DNA of 64,000 nt from Blastococcus mobilis (GCF_900188025.1 NZ_FZNO01000004.1:62001-126000); one strand, 5' to 3'. Counted from the stretch's first letter, positions 29,630 to 41,281 are shown. Made by a program: numbers and translations. Notes: generated by a model not told the origin, from the letters alone.

Positions 29630-30259
29630 TTACTCCGGGGCGTCGGGGCGGACGTTCAGACCCAGAGCGGTGACCAGTACGACCGCCTGGGGGACGTCGA
29701 CCTGCGCGCCGGTCAGCTCGACCGAGCGCGGGTCGACCGCGGAGAGGTCCGAGCCGCGCAGGTCCGCACCGCTGAGATCGGCAGCGTGCAGGGAGGCGGC
29801 CGACAGGTCCGGGTACCGCAGGGTGGCGCCGGTGGCCCGCACCCCGGTGAGGTCGGCCTCCCGCATCCGGGTCCCGGTGAGCGTCGCCCGGGCCAGGTCG
29901 GCGCCCGGCAGCCCGACGAAGGACCAGTCGCCCCGTTCCACGGTCAGCAGGTCGAAGCTGCACGCGTCGAACGTCGAGCCGATCATCTTGCAGTCGACGA
30001 ACGTGGCGCCGAAGAACGAGCAGCCGGTGAAGGTGCAGTTCAGGAACGCGGCGTCGGTGTGCCGCGAGAGGTTGAACCGACAGTCGCGAAAGGTGCACTC
30101 GGTGAAGACCGCCCCGTCGTCGGTGGCCTCGGTCAGGTCCACGCCCACGAACGCGACGCGGACGTGCTCCTGACCGGAGAGGTCCTCGCCGTACCAGTCG
30201 GCCTGCCGGACCTCGCTCTCCGTCGGCGGCGGTGCGGCCTCGTACGCGCGGTCGGCCAT
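29630..30259 (-). CDS. Pentapeptide repeat protein
   Basis: A 209-residue protein built largely of pentapeptide repeats: runs such as CTFRDCRFNLSRHTDAAFLN and ADLTGVRATGATLRYPDLSA have the five-residue periodicity of a right-handed quadrilateral beta helix. Cysteine-rich repeats come first and A(D/N)LXX repeats later. Some family members mimic DNA and bind gyrase; nothing here proves that. It lies 18 bases after the damaged flavoenzyme gene on the same strand. Confidence 0.85.
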   Translation of the reverse strand: MADRAYEAAPPPTESEVRQADWYGEDLSGQEHVRVAFVGVDLTEATDDGAVFTECTFRDCRFNLSRHTDAAFLNCTFTGCSFFGATFVDCKMIGSTFDACSFDLLTVERGDWSFVGLPGADLARATLTGTRMREADLTGVRATGATLRYPDLSAASLHAADLSGADLRGSDLSAVDPRSVELTGAQVDVPQAVVLVTALGLNVRPDAPE

Positions 30260-30277
30260 GTGCTCCAGCCCTGTCCT

Positions 30278-31629
30278 TCAGCCCTGCTCGATGCGGCTGG
30301 CCACGCGGGCAGCGACGACCACCGGGTCGTAGGTCGGGGAGAACGGCGGCGCGTAGGAGAGGTCGGAGCCGGCCAGCTCCTCCGCCGTCAGCCCCGCCCA
30401 GATGGCGGTCGCGAACACGTCGATCCGCTTGCCGCTCCCCGGGCCGCCGACGACCTGGGCGCCCAGCAGCAGCCCCGACCCCGCCTCCGTGATGATCTTG
30501 ACCGCGATCGGCGCGGCCCCCGGGTAGTAGCCGGCCCTGGTCGAGGACTCGATCACCTCGGTCCGGAAGTCGTAGCCGCCCTCCTCGGCCTGCGTGGTGC
30601 ACAGCCCGGTCCGCGCCACCTCGAGGTCCCCGACCTTGGTCATCGCCGTCCCCAGGACGCCGGCGAAGCGCGCGGGCCGCCCGCCGATCACCGAACCCGC
30701 GACCCGGCCCTGCTTGTTGGCGTGCGTCCCGAGCGCGACGTGGATCGCCTCGCCGGTGATCCGGTGGAAGGTCTGCGCGCAGTCACCGGCGGCGAGGACC
30801 TCGGGGTGCGAGCGGCTGCGCTGGGTGTGCGCGACGTCGATCGCCCCGGTGGATCCCAGCTGCAGGCCCGCCTCCCGGGCCAGCGTCGTCTCCGGGCCCA
30901 TGCCCAGCCCGAGGACGACGAGGTCGGCGTCGTAGGCAGCGGCGTCGGTGCGCACCGCCCGAACCGCACCCTCGGGACCGACCTCGATCTCCCGCACCGG
31001 CTGGTCGCTCTGCACGTCGATGCCCATCCCGCACATCGCCGCGCAGACGCGCTGCCCCATGTCGGCGTCCAGCTGGGCCATCGGCAGCGGATCGGCGAGG
31101 ACGACGGTCACCTCGAGGCCGCGCGCCTGCAGCACCTCGGCCATCTCCAGCCCGATGTAGCCGCCGCCGAGGACCACGGCGCGCTCGGCCCCGGCGGCGA
31201 TGGCGGCCCGGATGTCGGCGCCGTCGGCGAGCCGGTGGACCCCGTGCACGCCGTCGGCGTCCAGCCCCGGCACCGGCGGGCGGAACGGCCTGCCGCCGGT
31301 GGCGACGACGAGGGAGTCGTAGCCGATCCGCTCTCCTCCTGCCGCGACGACCTCGCCGACGGCGAGGTCGATCCCCTCCGCCCGGGTGCCGGTGCGCACG
31401 GCGATGTCCTGCTCCGCGAAGTCGGCCGGGGTGCGGGCGAGCAGCCGGTCGGGGTCGGAGACCTGGCCGCCGATCCAGTACGGGATGCCGCAGGCGGAGT
31501 AGGAGATCTTCGGGCCCTGCTCCAGGACCACGATGTCCAGTTCCCCGGCCGGCTGCAGGCGCCGCGCCTGGGCGGCCGCCGACAACCCGGCGGCGTCCCC
31601 CCGATGACGACCAGCCGCTGTCGATCCAC
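30278..31629 (-). pseudogene. CoA-disulfide-reductase-like FAD/NAD(P) oxidoreductase, frameshift near start
   Basis: The family is recognised from ISYSACGIPYWIGG (with the active cysteine of CoA-disulfide reductase / NADH oxidase types), VVLGGGYIGLEMAEVL (NAD motif) and LAAGDCAQTFHRITG. GTG 31629 begins VDRQRLVVIGG, then a run of six G (plus-strand C 31597-31602) shifts the frame just where GDAAGLSAAAQ should complete the FAD motif. With one more G the gene would be exactly 451 codons. A TTG at 31585 could start a shorter form without the FAD-binding loop. Either a pseudogene or a homopolymer sequencing error. Confidence 0.75.
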
Positions 31630-31694
31630 GCGCTCAGGTTGCCATCCCCCGGCCGATCGCGGCGGCTCCCCCACTCATCGGCCGGCGGCCACAA

Positions 31695-33136
31695 TCAGCG
31701 CACGGCGGTCAGCCCGGCCACCGCCTCGAGATCCCCGGCGGTCGCTGCGCGGAAGACCTTTCCCGGGTTGAGCAGGCCCGCCGGGTCGAGCGCGTCCTTG
31801 ATCGCGCGGTGCACGGCCAGGGACACCGGCCCGATCTCCCGCTCGAGCCAGTTGCGCTTGAGCAGGCCGACGCCGTGCTCACCGGTGATCGTCCCGCCCA
31901 GGGAGAGGCCCAGCGCGAGGACCGCGTCGAAGGCGGCGAAGGCCCGCTCGCGCTGGCCGGCGTCCCCGGGGTCGAAGATCACCGTGGGGTGCATGTTGCC
32001 GTCCCCGGCGTGGCCGACGACCCCGACGAGGAGGTCGTGCTCGGTGGCGACGGCGTCGCAGCCGTCGATGAAGGCCGCGATCCGGGACCGGGGCACCGCC
32101 ACGTCGTCGAGCAGGGTGGTGCCCAGCCGCTCCAGCGCCGGCAGCGCCATCCGGCGGGCCGCGAGGAGCAGATCCCCCTCAGCCGGGTCGTCCGTGGAGT
32201 GGACGAAGTCCGCGCCCGCCTCCTCGCAGATCCGGGTCAGCAGCGCGATCTCGGTGTCCGCCGCGGCACCGCCCGCGTCGGACTGCGCGACCAGCAGGGC
32301 CTGCGCGTCCCGGTCGAGGTCGGCCTTGAGCAGGTCGTCGACGGCGCGGATGCAGGTCCGGTCCATCACCTCCAGGAGGCTGGGGACCAGCCCGGTGGTG
32401 ACCACCCGCTCGACGACCTGACCGGTCTGCGCCGTCGTCGCGAAGCTCGCGGCCAGGGTGACCGGCCGCTGCGGCGCGGGGCGCAGCGCCAGGGTGGCCT
32501 CGGTGATGACGCCGAGCGTCCCCTCGGCACCCACGAACAGCCGGGTCAGGTCGTAGCTGGCGACGCCCTTGACGGTGCGACGGCCGGTGCGCAGCACCCG
32601 CCCGTCCGCGAGCACGACCTCCAGGCCCAGGACGTAGTCGGTGGTGACGCCGTACTTGACGCAGCACAGCCCACCGGAGTTCACCGACAGGTTGCCGCCG
32701 ATGGTGCATCAGTCGTAGCTGGCCGGGTCCGGTGGATAGAAGAGCCCGACCCCGGCCACCGCATCCCGCAGCGACTTGTTCACGACGCCGGGCTGGACGA
32801 CGGCCAGCCGGTCGGCCGGTGCGACCTCCAGGACGGCGTCCATCCGGGTCATGACCAGGGCGATGCAGCCGTCGACGGCGTTCGCCGCGCCGGTCAGGCC
32901 CGAACCGGCCCCCGTGGCACGACGGGGACGCCGTACCGCGAGGCCACCTGCATCACCGCGACCACCTCGGCGGTGGTGCGCGGCAGCACGACCGCCGCCG
33001 GCACGCCGGCGTCGACGAGCATCGCCTGGTCACGGGCGTAGGCGGCCGTCACGTCGGGGTCGAGGAGGACCCCGTCGGCGCCGAGCGCCTCCCGCAGTTC
33101 GGCTGCCCACGCCGTCGCTGTTGTGGTCACGGTCAC
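31695..33136 (-). pseudogene. glcD: Glycolate-oxidase-type FAD-linked oxidase (GlcD), two lesions
   Basis: An FAD-binding PCMH plus FAD-oxidase-C enzyme that oxidises 2-hydroxyacids. The N-terminal part (33136 down) reads to VPVVPRG, then one base is missing in a G-run (plus C 32909-32913) and the expected GSGLTGAANAVDG appears in the next frame. Further on, PDPASYD is followed by TGA (32709-32711) where a tryptophan is expected before CTIGGNLSVNSGG. The rest runs intact to 31695, including the GEHGVGLLKR motif. With one base restored the gene is exactly 481 codons. A TACGGT box 6 bases before GTG 33130 suggests a leaderless start there. Confidence 0.85.
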
Positions 33137-33205
33137 ACCGTAAGCGGGGATGGCTCCCTCAGGCCGTCGTCGGCCCCCGCGAGGGGCACCGGGCGGCGTC
33201 CTCGC

Positions 33206-33805
33206 TCAGAGGCCGAGGTCGGCGAGGGTGAAGGCGGCGCGGTACTCGAAGCCGGCCTTCTCCACCGCCTCGCGGCCGCCGCGGTCGACGATCACGGCCA
33301 CGCCGATCACCTCGGCCCCCGCCTCCTGCAGGGCCTCGGCCGCGGTCAGCGGGCTCCCGCCGGTGGTGGAGACGTCCTCGACCACGAGCACCGCGCGGCC
33401 GGTGACGTCCGGACCCTCGATCCGGCGCTGCAGCCCGTGCGCCTTGCCCGCCTTGCGGACGACGCAGGCGTCCAGGAATCCCTCGCCGTCGGCGGCGGCA
33501 TGCAGCATCGCGGTCGCCACCGGGTCGGCTCCGAGCGTCAGCCCCCCGACGACGTCGTAGCGCAGGTCGCCGGTCAGCTGCCGCATCACCCGGCCGACCA
33601 GCGGCGCGCCCTCGTGGTGCAGCGTGAGGCGGCGCATGTCGATGTACCAGTCGGCCTCCCGCCCCGAGGAGAGCGTGACCTTCCCGTGCACCACGGCCAG
33701 CTCGACGATCAGTTCGAGCAGCCGGTCACGGTCGGGCAGGGCGACCCCGCCCCAGGGGCCCGCCCCGAGGGACGAGGAGTGGGGAGGGAGGGGGTCCTTT
33801 TCCAT
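33206..33805 (-). CDS. pyrE: Orotate phosphoribosyltransferase
   Basis: A 199-residue type I PRTase that makes OMP from orotate and PRPP in pyrimidine synthesis. Key features are ASGR-like VTLSSGREADWYIDMRRLTL, GGLTLGADPVATAM, and the PRPP loop VLVVEDVSTTGGSPLTAA. ATG 33805 is 7 bases after TAGGGT (33813-33818), so the transcript is probably leaderless. The longer frame to 33847 is not used. It appears to head a minus-strand run through glcD, the flavoenzyme, the pentapeptide gene and fbaA. Confidence 0.94.
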   Translation of the reverse strand: MEKDPLPPHSSSLGAGPWGGVALPDRDRLLELIVELAVVHGKVTLSSGREADWYIDMRRLTLHHEGAPLVGRVMRQLTGDLRYDVVGGLTLGADPVATAMLHAAADGEGFLDACVVRKAGKAHGLQRRIEGPDVTGRAVLVVEDVSTTGGSPLTAAEALQEAGAEVIGVAVIVDRGGREAVEKAGFEYRAAFTLADLGL

Positions 33806-33851
33806 GCGCCCGACCCTACTGAGCAGCCCTGCCTGCGGCGCCGGCATGCGA

Positions 33852-33889
33852 CAGGGCCGCCGTCCGACCGGAGTCGGACGACGGCCCTG
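33852..33889 (-). terminator. Terminator after the fasciclin gene
   Basis: A 17-bp stem with one mismatch (33852-33868 with 33873-33889, loop CGGA) lies 65 bases downstream of the fasciclin gene and just upstream of the pyrE promoter, separating the two transcripts. Confidence 0.8.
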
Positions 33890-33953
33890 GGGCGACCCGC
33901 TCCGGGCGCGTCCTCGTACGGGGGCGTCAGGAGTGGGGAGAGGCCGTCCTCGC

Positions 33954-34622
33954 TCAGGCAGCGGCGGGCTTGAGCACCTGGTCGATGATGTAGACGGTGG
34001 CGTTGGCGGTCTGCACGTTCCCGCAGATCACCGAGGCCTCCATGCCGACGACGGTGCCGTCCATGGCGACCGAGAAGTCCTCACCGGAGCCCTCGATGGT
34101 GACCTCGTCGTTGTTGAGGGTGGTGTGCGTCCCGGCCAGCTCGTCGGGGGTCAGGCGACCCGGGATGACGTGGTGGGTGAGCACGGTGGTCAGCTGCGGG
34201 GTGTCGGCCAGCAGCGCGTTCAGCGCGTCGGCCGGAACCGCCTCGAACGCCGGGTTGGCGGGGGCCAGCACGGTGATGTCGTCGGTGGTGTTCAGCGTGT
34301 CGCCCAGGTTCGCGGCGGTCACGGCCTGCACGAGCGTCGACAGCGCCGGGTTGTTGCCGGCGGCGGTGGCGACCGGGTCGTCGGTCATCCCGGTGAAGCT
34401 GCCCTCGCCCTCGGCAGGGACGGCGGAGCAGCCGGCACCGAACGGCTCGTCGGACGTCGGCATCGCGCTGCTCTCCGGCGCCTCCGAGGTCTCCATGCTG
34501 CTGCCCGTGTCCGCGGAGGCGGTGCTGTCGGACGAGTCGTCCGAGCCGCAGGCGCTGAGCGTGAGGGCGAGGGTGGAGACGGCGGTCATGAGGACGCCGC
34601 GGGTGAGGAGATTGCTCTTCAC
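33954..34622 (-). CDS. Fasciclin (FAS1) domain lipoprotein
   Basis: A 222-residue secreted lipoprotein. GTG 34622 gives VKSNLLTRGVLMTAV and a lipobox LSAC with the cysteine at about residue 25. A Ser/Asp/Glu-rich linker follows, then one FAS1 domain with its conserved blocks (ITVLAPANPAFEAVPADAL, LTTVLTHHVIPGRLTPDEL, and the C-terminal NATVYIIDQVLKPA). It resembles the MPT70/MPT83 surface proteins of mycobacteria, thought to act in adhesion. Two conserved-looking cysteines (GAGCSAV, SVICGNV) could form a disulfide. Confidence 0.9.
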   Translation of the reverse strand: MKSNLLTRGVLMTAVSTLALTLSACGSDDSSDSTASADTGSSMETSEAPESSAMPTSDEPFGAGCSAVPAEGEGSFTGMTDDPVATAAGNNPALSTLVQAVTAANLGDTLNTTDDITVLAPANPAFEAVPADALNALLADTPQLTTVLTHHVIPGRLTPDELAGTHTTLNNDEVTIEGSGEDFSVAMDGTVVGMEASVICGNVQTANATVYIIDQVLKPAAA

Positions 34623-34765
34623 GGTGATGGTGCTCCTTGTCCTGTCCGTGCGACCGCATTGTCGCGGGCGGGTGCTGCGCCGGTCCGCGGGAGCGGTCCG
34701 GAGTGTCGCGTCACCGGCGGGCGCCGGGACGGGTCGGGGTCCGGCCGAAGAGCCGGAAGGAGTGG

Positions 34766-36442
34766 TCACGCGGCGACCACCTGGACGGAGTGCCAGCCGC
34801 TGGAACCCGCGGGGAACGGCGTCGCGCGGTCCTCGGCCTGCACCTCGCCGTCCGCGCTGGTGGCGCGCACGGTGATCGAGTGCCGGCCGGGGGCGAAGTC
34901 GTAGGGCAGCACCCACTGGCGCCACAGGTCCGCGTCGACCTCCGGGGAGAGCTCGGCCTGCGCCCAGTCGTCGTCGTCGACGCGCACCTCGACCCGGGCG
35001 ATGCCGCGCGTCTGGGCCCAGGCGACGCCGGCGATGGCGCGCCGGCCGGCCCGGAACGGGCGCAGCGGTGCCGGCGTGTCGATCCGGGAAGCGATCTTGA
35101 TCGGCCCCTCGGCCGCCCAGTCGCGCTCCACCCAGTAGGCGTCGATCGCGTCGAACGTCGTGGCCTCGATCCGGACCAGCCACTTGCAGGCCGACACGTA
35201 GCCGTAGAGGCCCGGGATGAGCATCCGCACCGGGAAGCCGTGCTCGACGGGCAGCGGCTCACCGTTCATGCCGAACGCGAGCATCGCGTCCTCGACCTCG
35301 AGCGCCGATCGGGTCGGGGCGCCGATGGTCATGCCGTCCTCGGAGCGGCAGAGCAACTGGTCGCTGCCCGAGCGGATGCCGTTCTCCTCGAGGAGGGCGG
35401 CCAGCGGGACGCCGACCCAGCGGGCGGTCCCGGCGAGCCCGCCGCCCACCTCGTTGGAGACGCAGGTGAGTGTGATGTCCCGCTCGATCAGGTCGGTGCG
35501 CTCGAAGAGGTCGGCAAGGGTGTAGCTGCGCGGGGCATCGAACATGCCGGTCATCGACAGCCGGTAGTCGGCCGGGCGGATCCGCGGCACGCTGATCGCC
35601 GTGTCGACCCGGTAGAAGTCGCGGTTGCCGGTGAACAGCGGGGTCAGCCCGTCCACCTCGGTGGCCAGGTCGGCACCGGCGGGCAGCGCCGCCGCCCGGG
35701 AGGCCGGCGCGGGCAGCCGGAGGGCGGCGCGGTCACCGGCGACGTCGAAGCGCCGCTGCAGCAGCCGGCCCCCGGCTCCGGTGACGGCGGCGGCGCCGAG
35801 GGCCACCCCGCCGGCGAGGAAGAAGCGGCGACGGTCGAGGGCGGCACCCTTGCGGTCCCCGGAACCGAGGACGTCGCGCAGCCGGTCGACGATGCGCTCG
35901 TCGGCCGGTGTCCCCCCGGCAGGCGGAACGGGGGGCGCCCCGGCGGCTCGCGGAGTCGGGTTCAGCGGCGCGAGGAGCGCGAGCAGCGCCGCGATGCCGG
36001 CCGCGGCACCGAGGAGGGACGGGAGGGCGTCCAGCGGACCGCCGGCCGGCCGGGTGACGGCGGCCAGCGCGCCCACCAGGCCGAGCACCGCGATCCCCCC
36101 GGCGCCCAGCCGCCGGTTCCGCAGGCCGACGAGCCCGACGAGCAGCGCACAGACGGCCGTGATCACCACCGTTCCGACGACCAGGGCGATCTTGTCGTTC
36201 TCCCCGAAGGTCCGGATGGCGAAGGCCTTGACCGGCTCCGGCGTGAGCGTGATGACGGTGTCCCCGACCGCGATGACCGGTGACGACGCGGCCCCGACCA
36301 CGCCCGCGATCAGTTCGGCGACACCCAGGGCGACCGCTGCGGCGAGCAGCCCCGCCAGCGCCGCGAGGGCCCGGCGGCCGGCGGAACTCCGGGCAGGAGA
36401 GGCCCCGGAGGAGGGGGGCGGAGCCTGCACCGACGTGGTCAC
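34766..36442 (-). CDS. Membrane-anchored molybdopterin-dependent oxidoreductase (sulfite-oxidase family)
   Basis: A 558-residue protein from GTG 36442 (VTTSVQAPPPS). The N-terminal third has about four to five membrane segments. An RRRFFLAGGVALGA stretch near residue 200 resembles a Tat-like signal-anchor before the catalytic part. The catalytic domain has the molybdenum-ligand cysteine in TLTCVSNEVGGGL, the RLLIPGLYGY-like block MLIPGLYGYVSACKWL, and ends in the Mo-co dimerisation domain (IARVEVRVDDDDW). Members oxidise sulfite or reduce sulfoxides at the cell surface. No haem partner gene is adjacent; the real substrate is unknown. Confidence 0.88.
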   Translation of the reverse strand: MTTSVQAPPPSSGASPARSSAGRRALAALAGLLAAAVALGVAELIAGVVGAASSPVIAVGDTVITLTPEPVKAFAIRTFGENDKIALVVGTVVITAVCALLVGLVGLRNRRLGAGGIAVLGLVGALAAVTRPAGGPLDALPSLLGAAAGIAALLALLAPLNPTPRAAGAPPVPPAGGTPADERIVDRLRDVLGSGDRKGAALDRRRFFLAGGVALGAAAVTGAGGRLLQRRFDVAGDRAALRLPAPASRAAALPAGADLATEVDGLTPLFTGNRDFYRVDTAISVPRIRPADYRLSMTGMFDAPRSYTLADLFERTDLIERDITLTCVSNEVGGGLAGTARWVGVPLAALLEENGIRSGSDQLLCRSEDGMTIGAPTRSALEVEDAMLAFGMNGEPLPVEHGFPVRMLIPGLYGYVSACKWLVRIEATTFDAIDAYWVERDWAAEGPIKIASRIDTPAPLRPFRAGRRAIAGVAWAQTRGIARVEVRVDDDDWAQAELSPEVDADLWRQWVLPYDFAPGRHSITVRATSADGEVQAEDRATPFPAGSSGWHSVQVVAA

Positions 36443-36564
36443 CCCCTGTCTTCGGGCGCCGTGACCGATCCGGATTCGGGTGCGGCGAGATCTGTACGGG
36501 GCACGACCGTTCGTGGCCCGAGCGGCCGGTGCCGACGATGCCGACGATCTGCCACGCTGAACGG

Positions 36565-37035
36565 GTGCCGACCTCCCAGCCCCCCGCCGAGGGCACATCC
36601 GCGCGCCCGTCGATGCCCCCGTCCGTGCGGGTCGCCGTCATCGTGATGGGGGTGCTCGCCGCGCTCCTCCTGACGAACGCCGCGCTGCTCTGGTACGCCT
36701 ACGACGACGCGGTGGCCCGTCTCGTGCGGGAGGGGGAGGACATCTCCCGGTCCGAGGCCAGCCAGTTCGTGCTCATGTCGCTGGTGCCCTACCTGGTGGT
36801 CGGGCTCGCCCTCGCGCTCGCCGCCTGGTTCCTGCCGCGCCGTCAGCCGTGGGCCCGCTGGGTGGGCCTGGCCGCCAGCGCGCTGCTGGCACTGCTCTCG
36901 CTGATGTCGGCGATGAGCATCGGGGGCGTCACGATCCCGCTGCTGCTGGTCCTGGTCCTGGCCGTCGCTGCGGTCACGAGCCTGCTCGCGCGGACCACCG
37001 GCACGTGGGTGCCGAAGCTGCACACCCGGGCCTGA
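36565..37035 (+). CDS. Small multi-pass membrane protein
   Basis: A 156-residue protein starting at GTG 36565 (VPTSQPPAEGTSARP) with four predicted membrane segments (VAVIVMGVLAALLLTNAALLW, MSLVPYLVVGLALALAAWFL, VGLAASALLALLSLMSAM, IPLLLVLVLAVAAVTSLLA). The hydrophilic loop between the first two is charged (DDAVARLVREGEDISRSEAS). I do not recognise a specific family. It is divergent from the molybdoenzyme gene and ends at a hairpin shared with the next minus-strand gene. Confidence 0.65.
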   Translation: MPTSQPPAEGTSARPSMPPSVRVAVIVMGVLAALLLTNAALLWYAYDDAVARLVREGEDISRSEASQFVLMSLVPYLVVGLALALAAWFLPRRQPWARWVGLAASALLALLSLMSAMSIGGVTIPLLLVLVLAVAAVTSLLARTTGTWVPKLHTRA

Positions 37036-37057
37036 CCGGGCTCCCGACGAACCCGGT

Positions 37058-37084
37058 CAGCGGCGGCACGACGGGCCGCCGCTG
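37058..37084. terminator. Bidirectional terminator hairpin
   Basis: A perfect 10-bp stem (CAGCGGCGGC at 37058-37067 with GCCGCCGCTG at 37075-37084, 7-base loop) between the ends of convergent membrane-protein genes. Confidence 0.75.
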
Positions 37085-37093
37085 CCGGATCCG

Positions 37094-37840
37094 TCAGCCC
37101 TGACCGTTCGCGCGCTGCCAGCCGCGGAAGCGGTACCACTCGTTGGACGGCTTGAGCGCCAGCAGGACGATCCCGGCTGCCGTGAGCAGCAACTGGAACC
37201 AGCCCAGGGAGGTGAGGAAACCGGTGCTCTGGGGGCCGCCGGCGGCGGAACCGGCCAGGCCGAACACCACGCTGAGCCCCCCGAGGACCCAGATCACGAT
37301 CCGGGCCCAGTTGCGCCCCTTCCAGGCGAACCAGAGGAAGAGGATCTGCAGCCCCACGAAGATCAGCGTGACGATCGCGCCGATCACGATCCCGGAGCGA
37401 ATGACCTCCTCGGTGAGGGCCGGGTCGGTGTTGACCTCCAGTTGCTGGCCGATCAGCGTGTCGATGTCGGAGAAGCTGACGATCGCGGCGATCACCCCCA
37501 GCACGAGGCTGGCCACGAGGGCGCCGATGCCGGCCCGAACGGTAGTCGGCCGCTCCATGGCCGGCGGGGCGCCGTAACCGGTCGGGGCCGAGGGCGCCGG
37601 CGCGTACCCCGGGTACTGCTGCCCGTACGGCGGCTGCTGGCCGTACTGCGGCTGGGGTGGCGGCGCGTTCCAGCCCTGCGGCGGGCCTCCCTGACCGGGC
37701 TGCTGCGGCGGGGCGTTCCAGCCCTGCGGCGGGCCTCCCTGACCGGGCTGCTGCGGCGGGGCGTTCCAGCCCTGGGGCTGGCCTCCCTGATCCGGCTGCT
37801 GCGGCGGGTCGCCGTACGGCCCACCCTGTCCTGACGTCAT
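37094..37840 (-). CDS. Pro/Gln/Gly-rich tetraspan membrane protein
   Basis: A 248-residue protein. The N-terminal 90 residues are low complexity, with three near-identical 16-residue repeats containing QGWNAPPQQPGQGGPP, then PYGQQYPGYAPAP. The C-terminal half has four membrane segments (VRAGIGALVASLVLGVIAAI, IVIGAIVTLIFVGLQILFLWFAW, IVIWVLGGLSVVFGLAG, WFQLLLTAAGIVLLAL). Such proteins with disordered Pro-rich tails are common in actinobacterial membranes and have no set function. A GGAAGG site lies upstream of ATG 37840. Confidence 0.75.
   Translation of the reverse strand: MTSGQGGPYGDPPQQPDQGGQPQGWNAPPQQPGQGGPPQGWNAPPQQPGQGGPPQGWNAPPPQPQYGQQPPYGQQYPGYAPAPSAPTGYGAPPAMERPTTVRAGIGALVASLVLGVIAAIVSFSDIDTLIGQQLEVNTDPALTEEVIRSGIVIGAIVTLIFVGLQILFLWFAWKGRNWARIVIWVLGGLSVVFGLAGSAAGGPQSTGFLTSLGWFQLLLTAAGIVLLALKPSNEWYRFRGWQRANGQG
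37665..37808. repeat. 48-bp in-frame tandem repeats
   Basis: Three units of 48 bp begin at 37665, 37713 and 37761; the first two are nearly identical and the third has drifted. Each encodes 16 residues of the Pro/Gln-rich tail of the membrane protein, so copy-number change would keep the frame. Confidence 0.85.
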
Positions 37841-37988
37841 CTCCGGCCTTCCATTCGTACCGATTCCCTAGCGATCATGGAGGACGCCGGGGGACCACGA
37901 CGACCGTGGGACCGCGTGTCGTCGCCCGGACGCGTCCGCCACCCAGCGCGGTAGTGCCCGCCGGATCGGTGAGCCGACGGGCCCTTTC

Positions 37989-40580
<2,592 letters not shown>

Positions 40581-40669
40581 GGTCAGGGACGCGCTTCCTC
40601 TCGTCTGGATCGGGCGGCCGCCGGGAGTGTCCCCGACGGCGCGTGGTCGACCGGTACAACGGTTGCCAA

Positions 40670-40690
40670 GTTGAGTCTGTTCCACTCAAC
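40670..40690 (-). promoter_or_regulatory. HAIR element (HspR operator) upstream of clpB
   Basis: TTGAGT (40671-40676), seven bases, then ACTCAA (40684-40689): an exact match to the core of the HspR-associated inverted repeat. It lies 90 bases before the clpB start. hspR itself is encoded at 48.6-49.0 kb in this window. Confidence 0.9.
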
Positions 40691-40723
40691 CCTGGCGCAT
40701 CCAGGCAGCTCCCGTCCTGCCCC

Positions 40724-40745
40724 TGTCGGACGACGAACTCCGACA
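40724..40745 (+). promoter_or_regulatory. Candidate OhrR operator
   Basis: TGTCGGA (40724-40730) and TCCGACA (40739-40745) form a perfect 7-bp inverted repeat with an 8-base centre. It ends 28 bases before the TAGACT -10 box (40774-40779) of ohrR, so a bound repressor would sit on or next to the -35 region. The ohrR ATG is 6 bases after that box, implying a leaderless message. Confidence 0.55.
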
Positions 40746-40785
40746 AGGCCATGGCGCACCTGCTCCTGCGCCCTAGACTCGGGGA

Positions 40786-41241
40786 ATGACCGCTCTGCCG
40801 GCACCGAGTGTGGCGCTCGACGACCAGCTGTGCTTCGCGCTGTACGCCGCCTCCCGGGCCGTGACGGCGCGTTACAGGCCGATGCTCGACACCCTCGGCC
40901 TGACCTATCCGCAGTACCTGGTCATGATGCTGCTCTGGGAGTCCGACCACCAGACCGTGGGCCAGCTCGGCTCACGCCTGGCTCTCGACAGCGGAACCCT
41001 CTCCCCTCTGCTGAAGCGGCTGACCGCCGCGGGACTGGTCACCCGGCACCGCCGGGTCGAGGACGAACGCTCGGTCTCCATCGCCCTGACCGACCAGGGC
41101 CGCGGCCTCCGCGAGAAGGCCTTCGCCATCTCCGAGGAGATGATCGGCGCCATCGGCTTCGACACCAGCGAGTTCGACGAGCTCAGGCAGCGGCTGCGCC
41201 TGCTCACCGAGCGCGTGAACCGCGGCGAAGCGATCTGCTGA
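40786..41241 (+). CDS. ohrR: Organic hydroperoxide sensor, MarR-family repressor OhrR
   Basis: A 151-residue MarR-type regulator. The N-terminal LDDQLCFALYAASRA carries the reactive cysteine (residue 16) that OhrR proteins use to sense organic peroxides, and the winged helix includes TVGQLGSRLALDSGTLSPLLKRL and VEDERSVSIALT. ATG 40786 follows a TAGACT box at 6 bases. An inverted repeat just upstream is a good operator candidate, and the peroxidase gene follows 83 bases downstream, the classic sensor-effector pair. Confidence 0.92.
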   Translation: MTALPAPSVALDDQLCFALYAASRAVTARYRPMLDTLGLTYPQYLVMMLLWESDHQTVGQLGSRLALDSGTLSPLLKRLTAAGLVTRHRRVEDERSVSIALTDQGRGLREKAFAISEEMIGAIGFDTSEFDELRQRLRLLTERVNRGEAIC

Positions 41242-41281
41242 CGCGGTAGCACCGCAGCCGAGCGGGTAAGAGGCGACCAGA

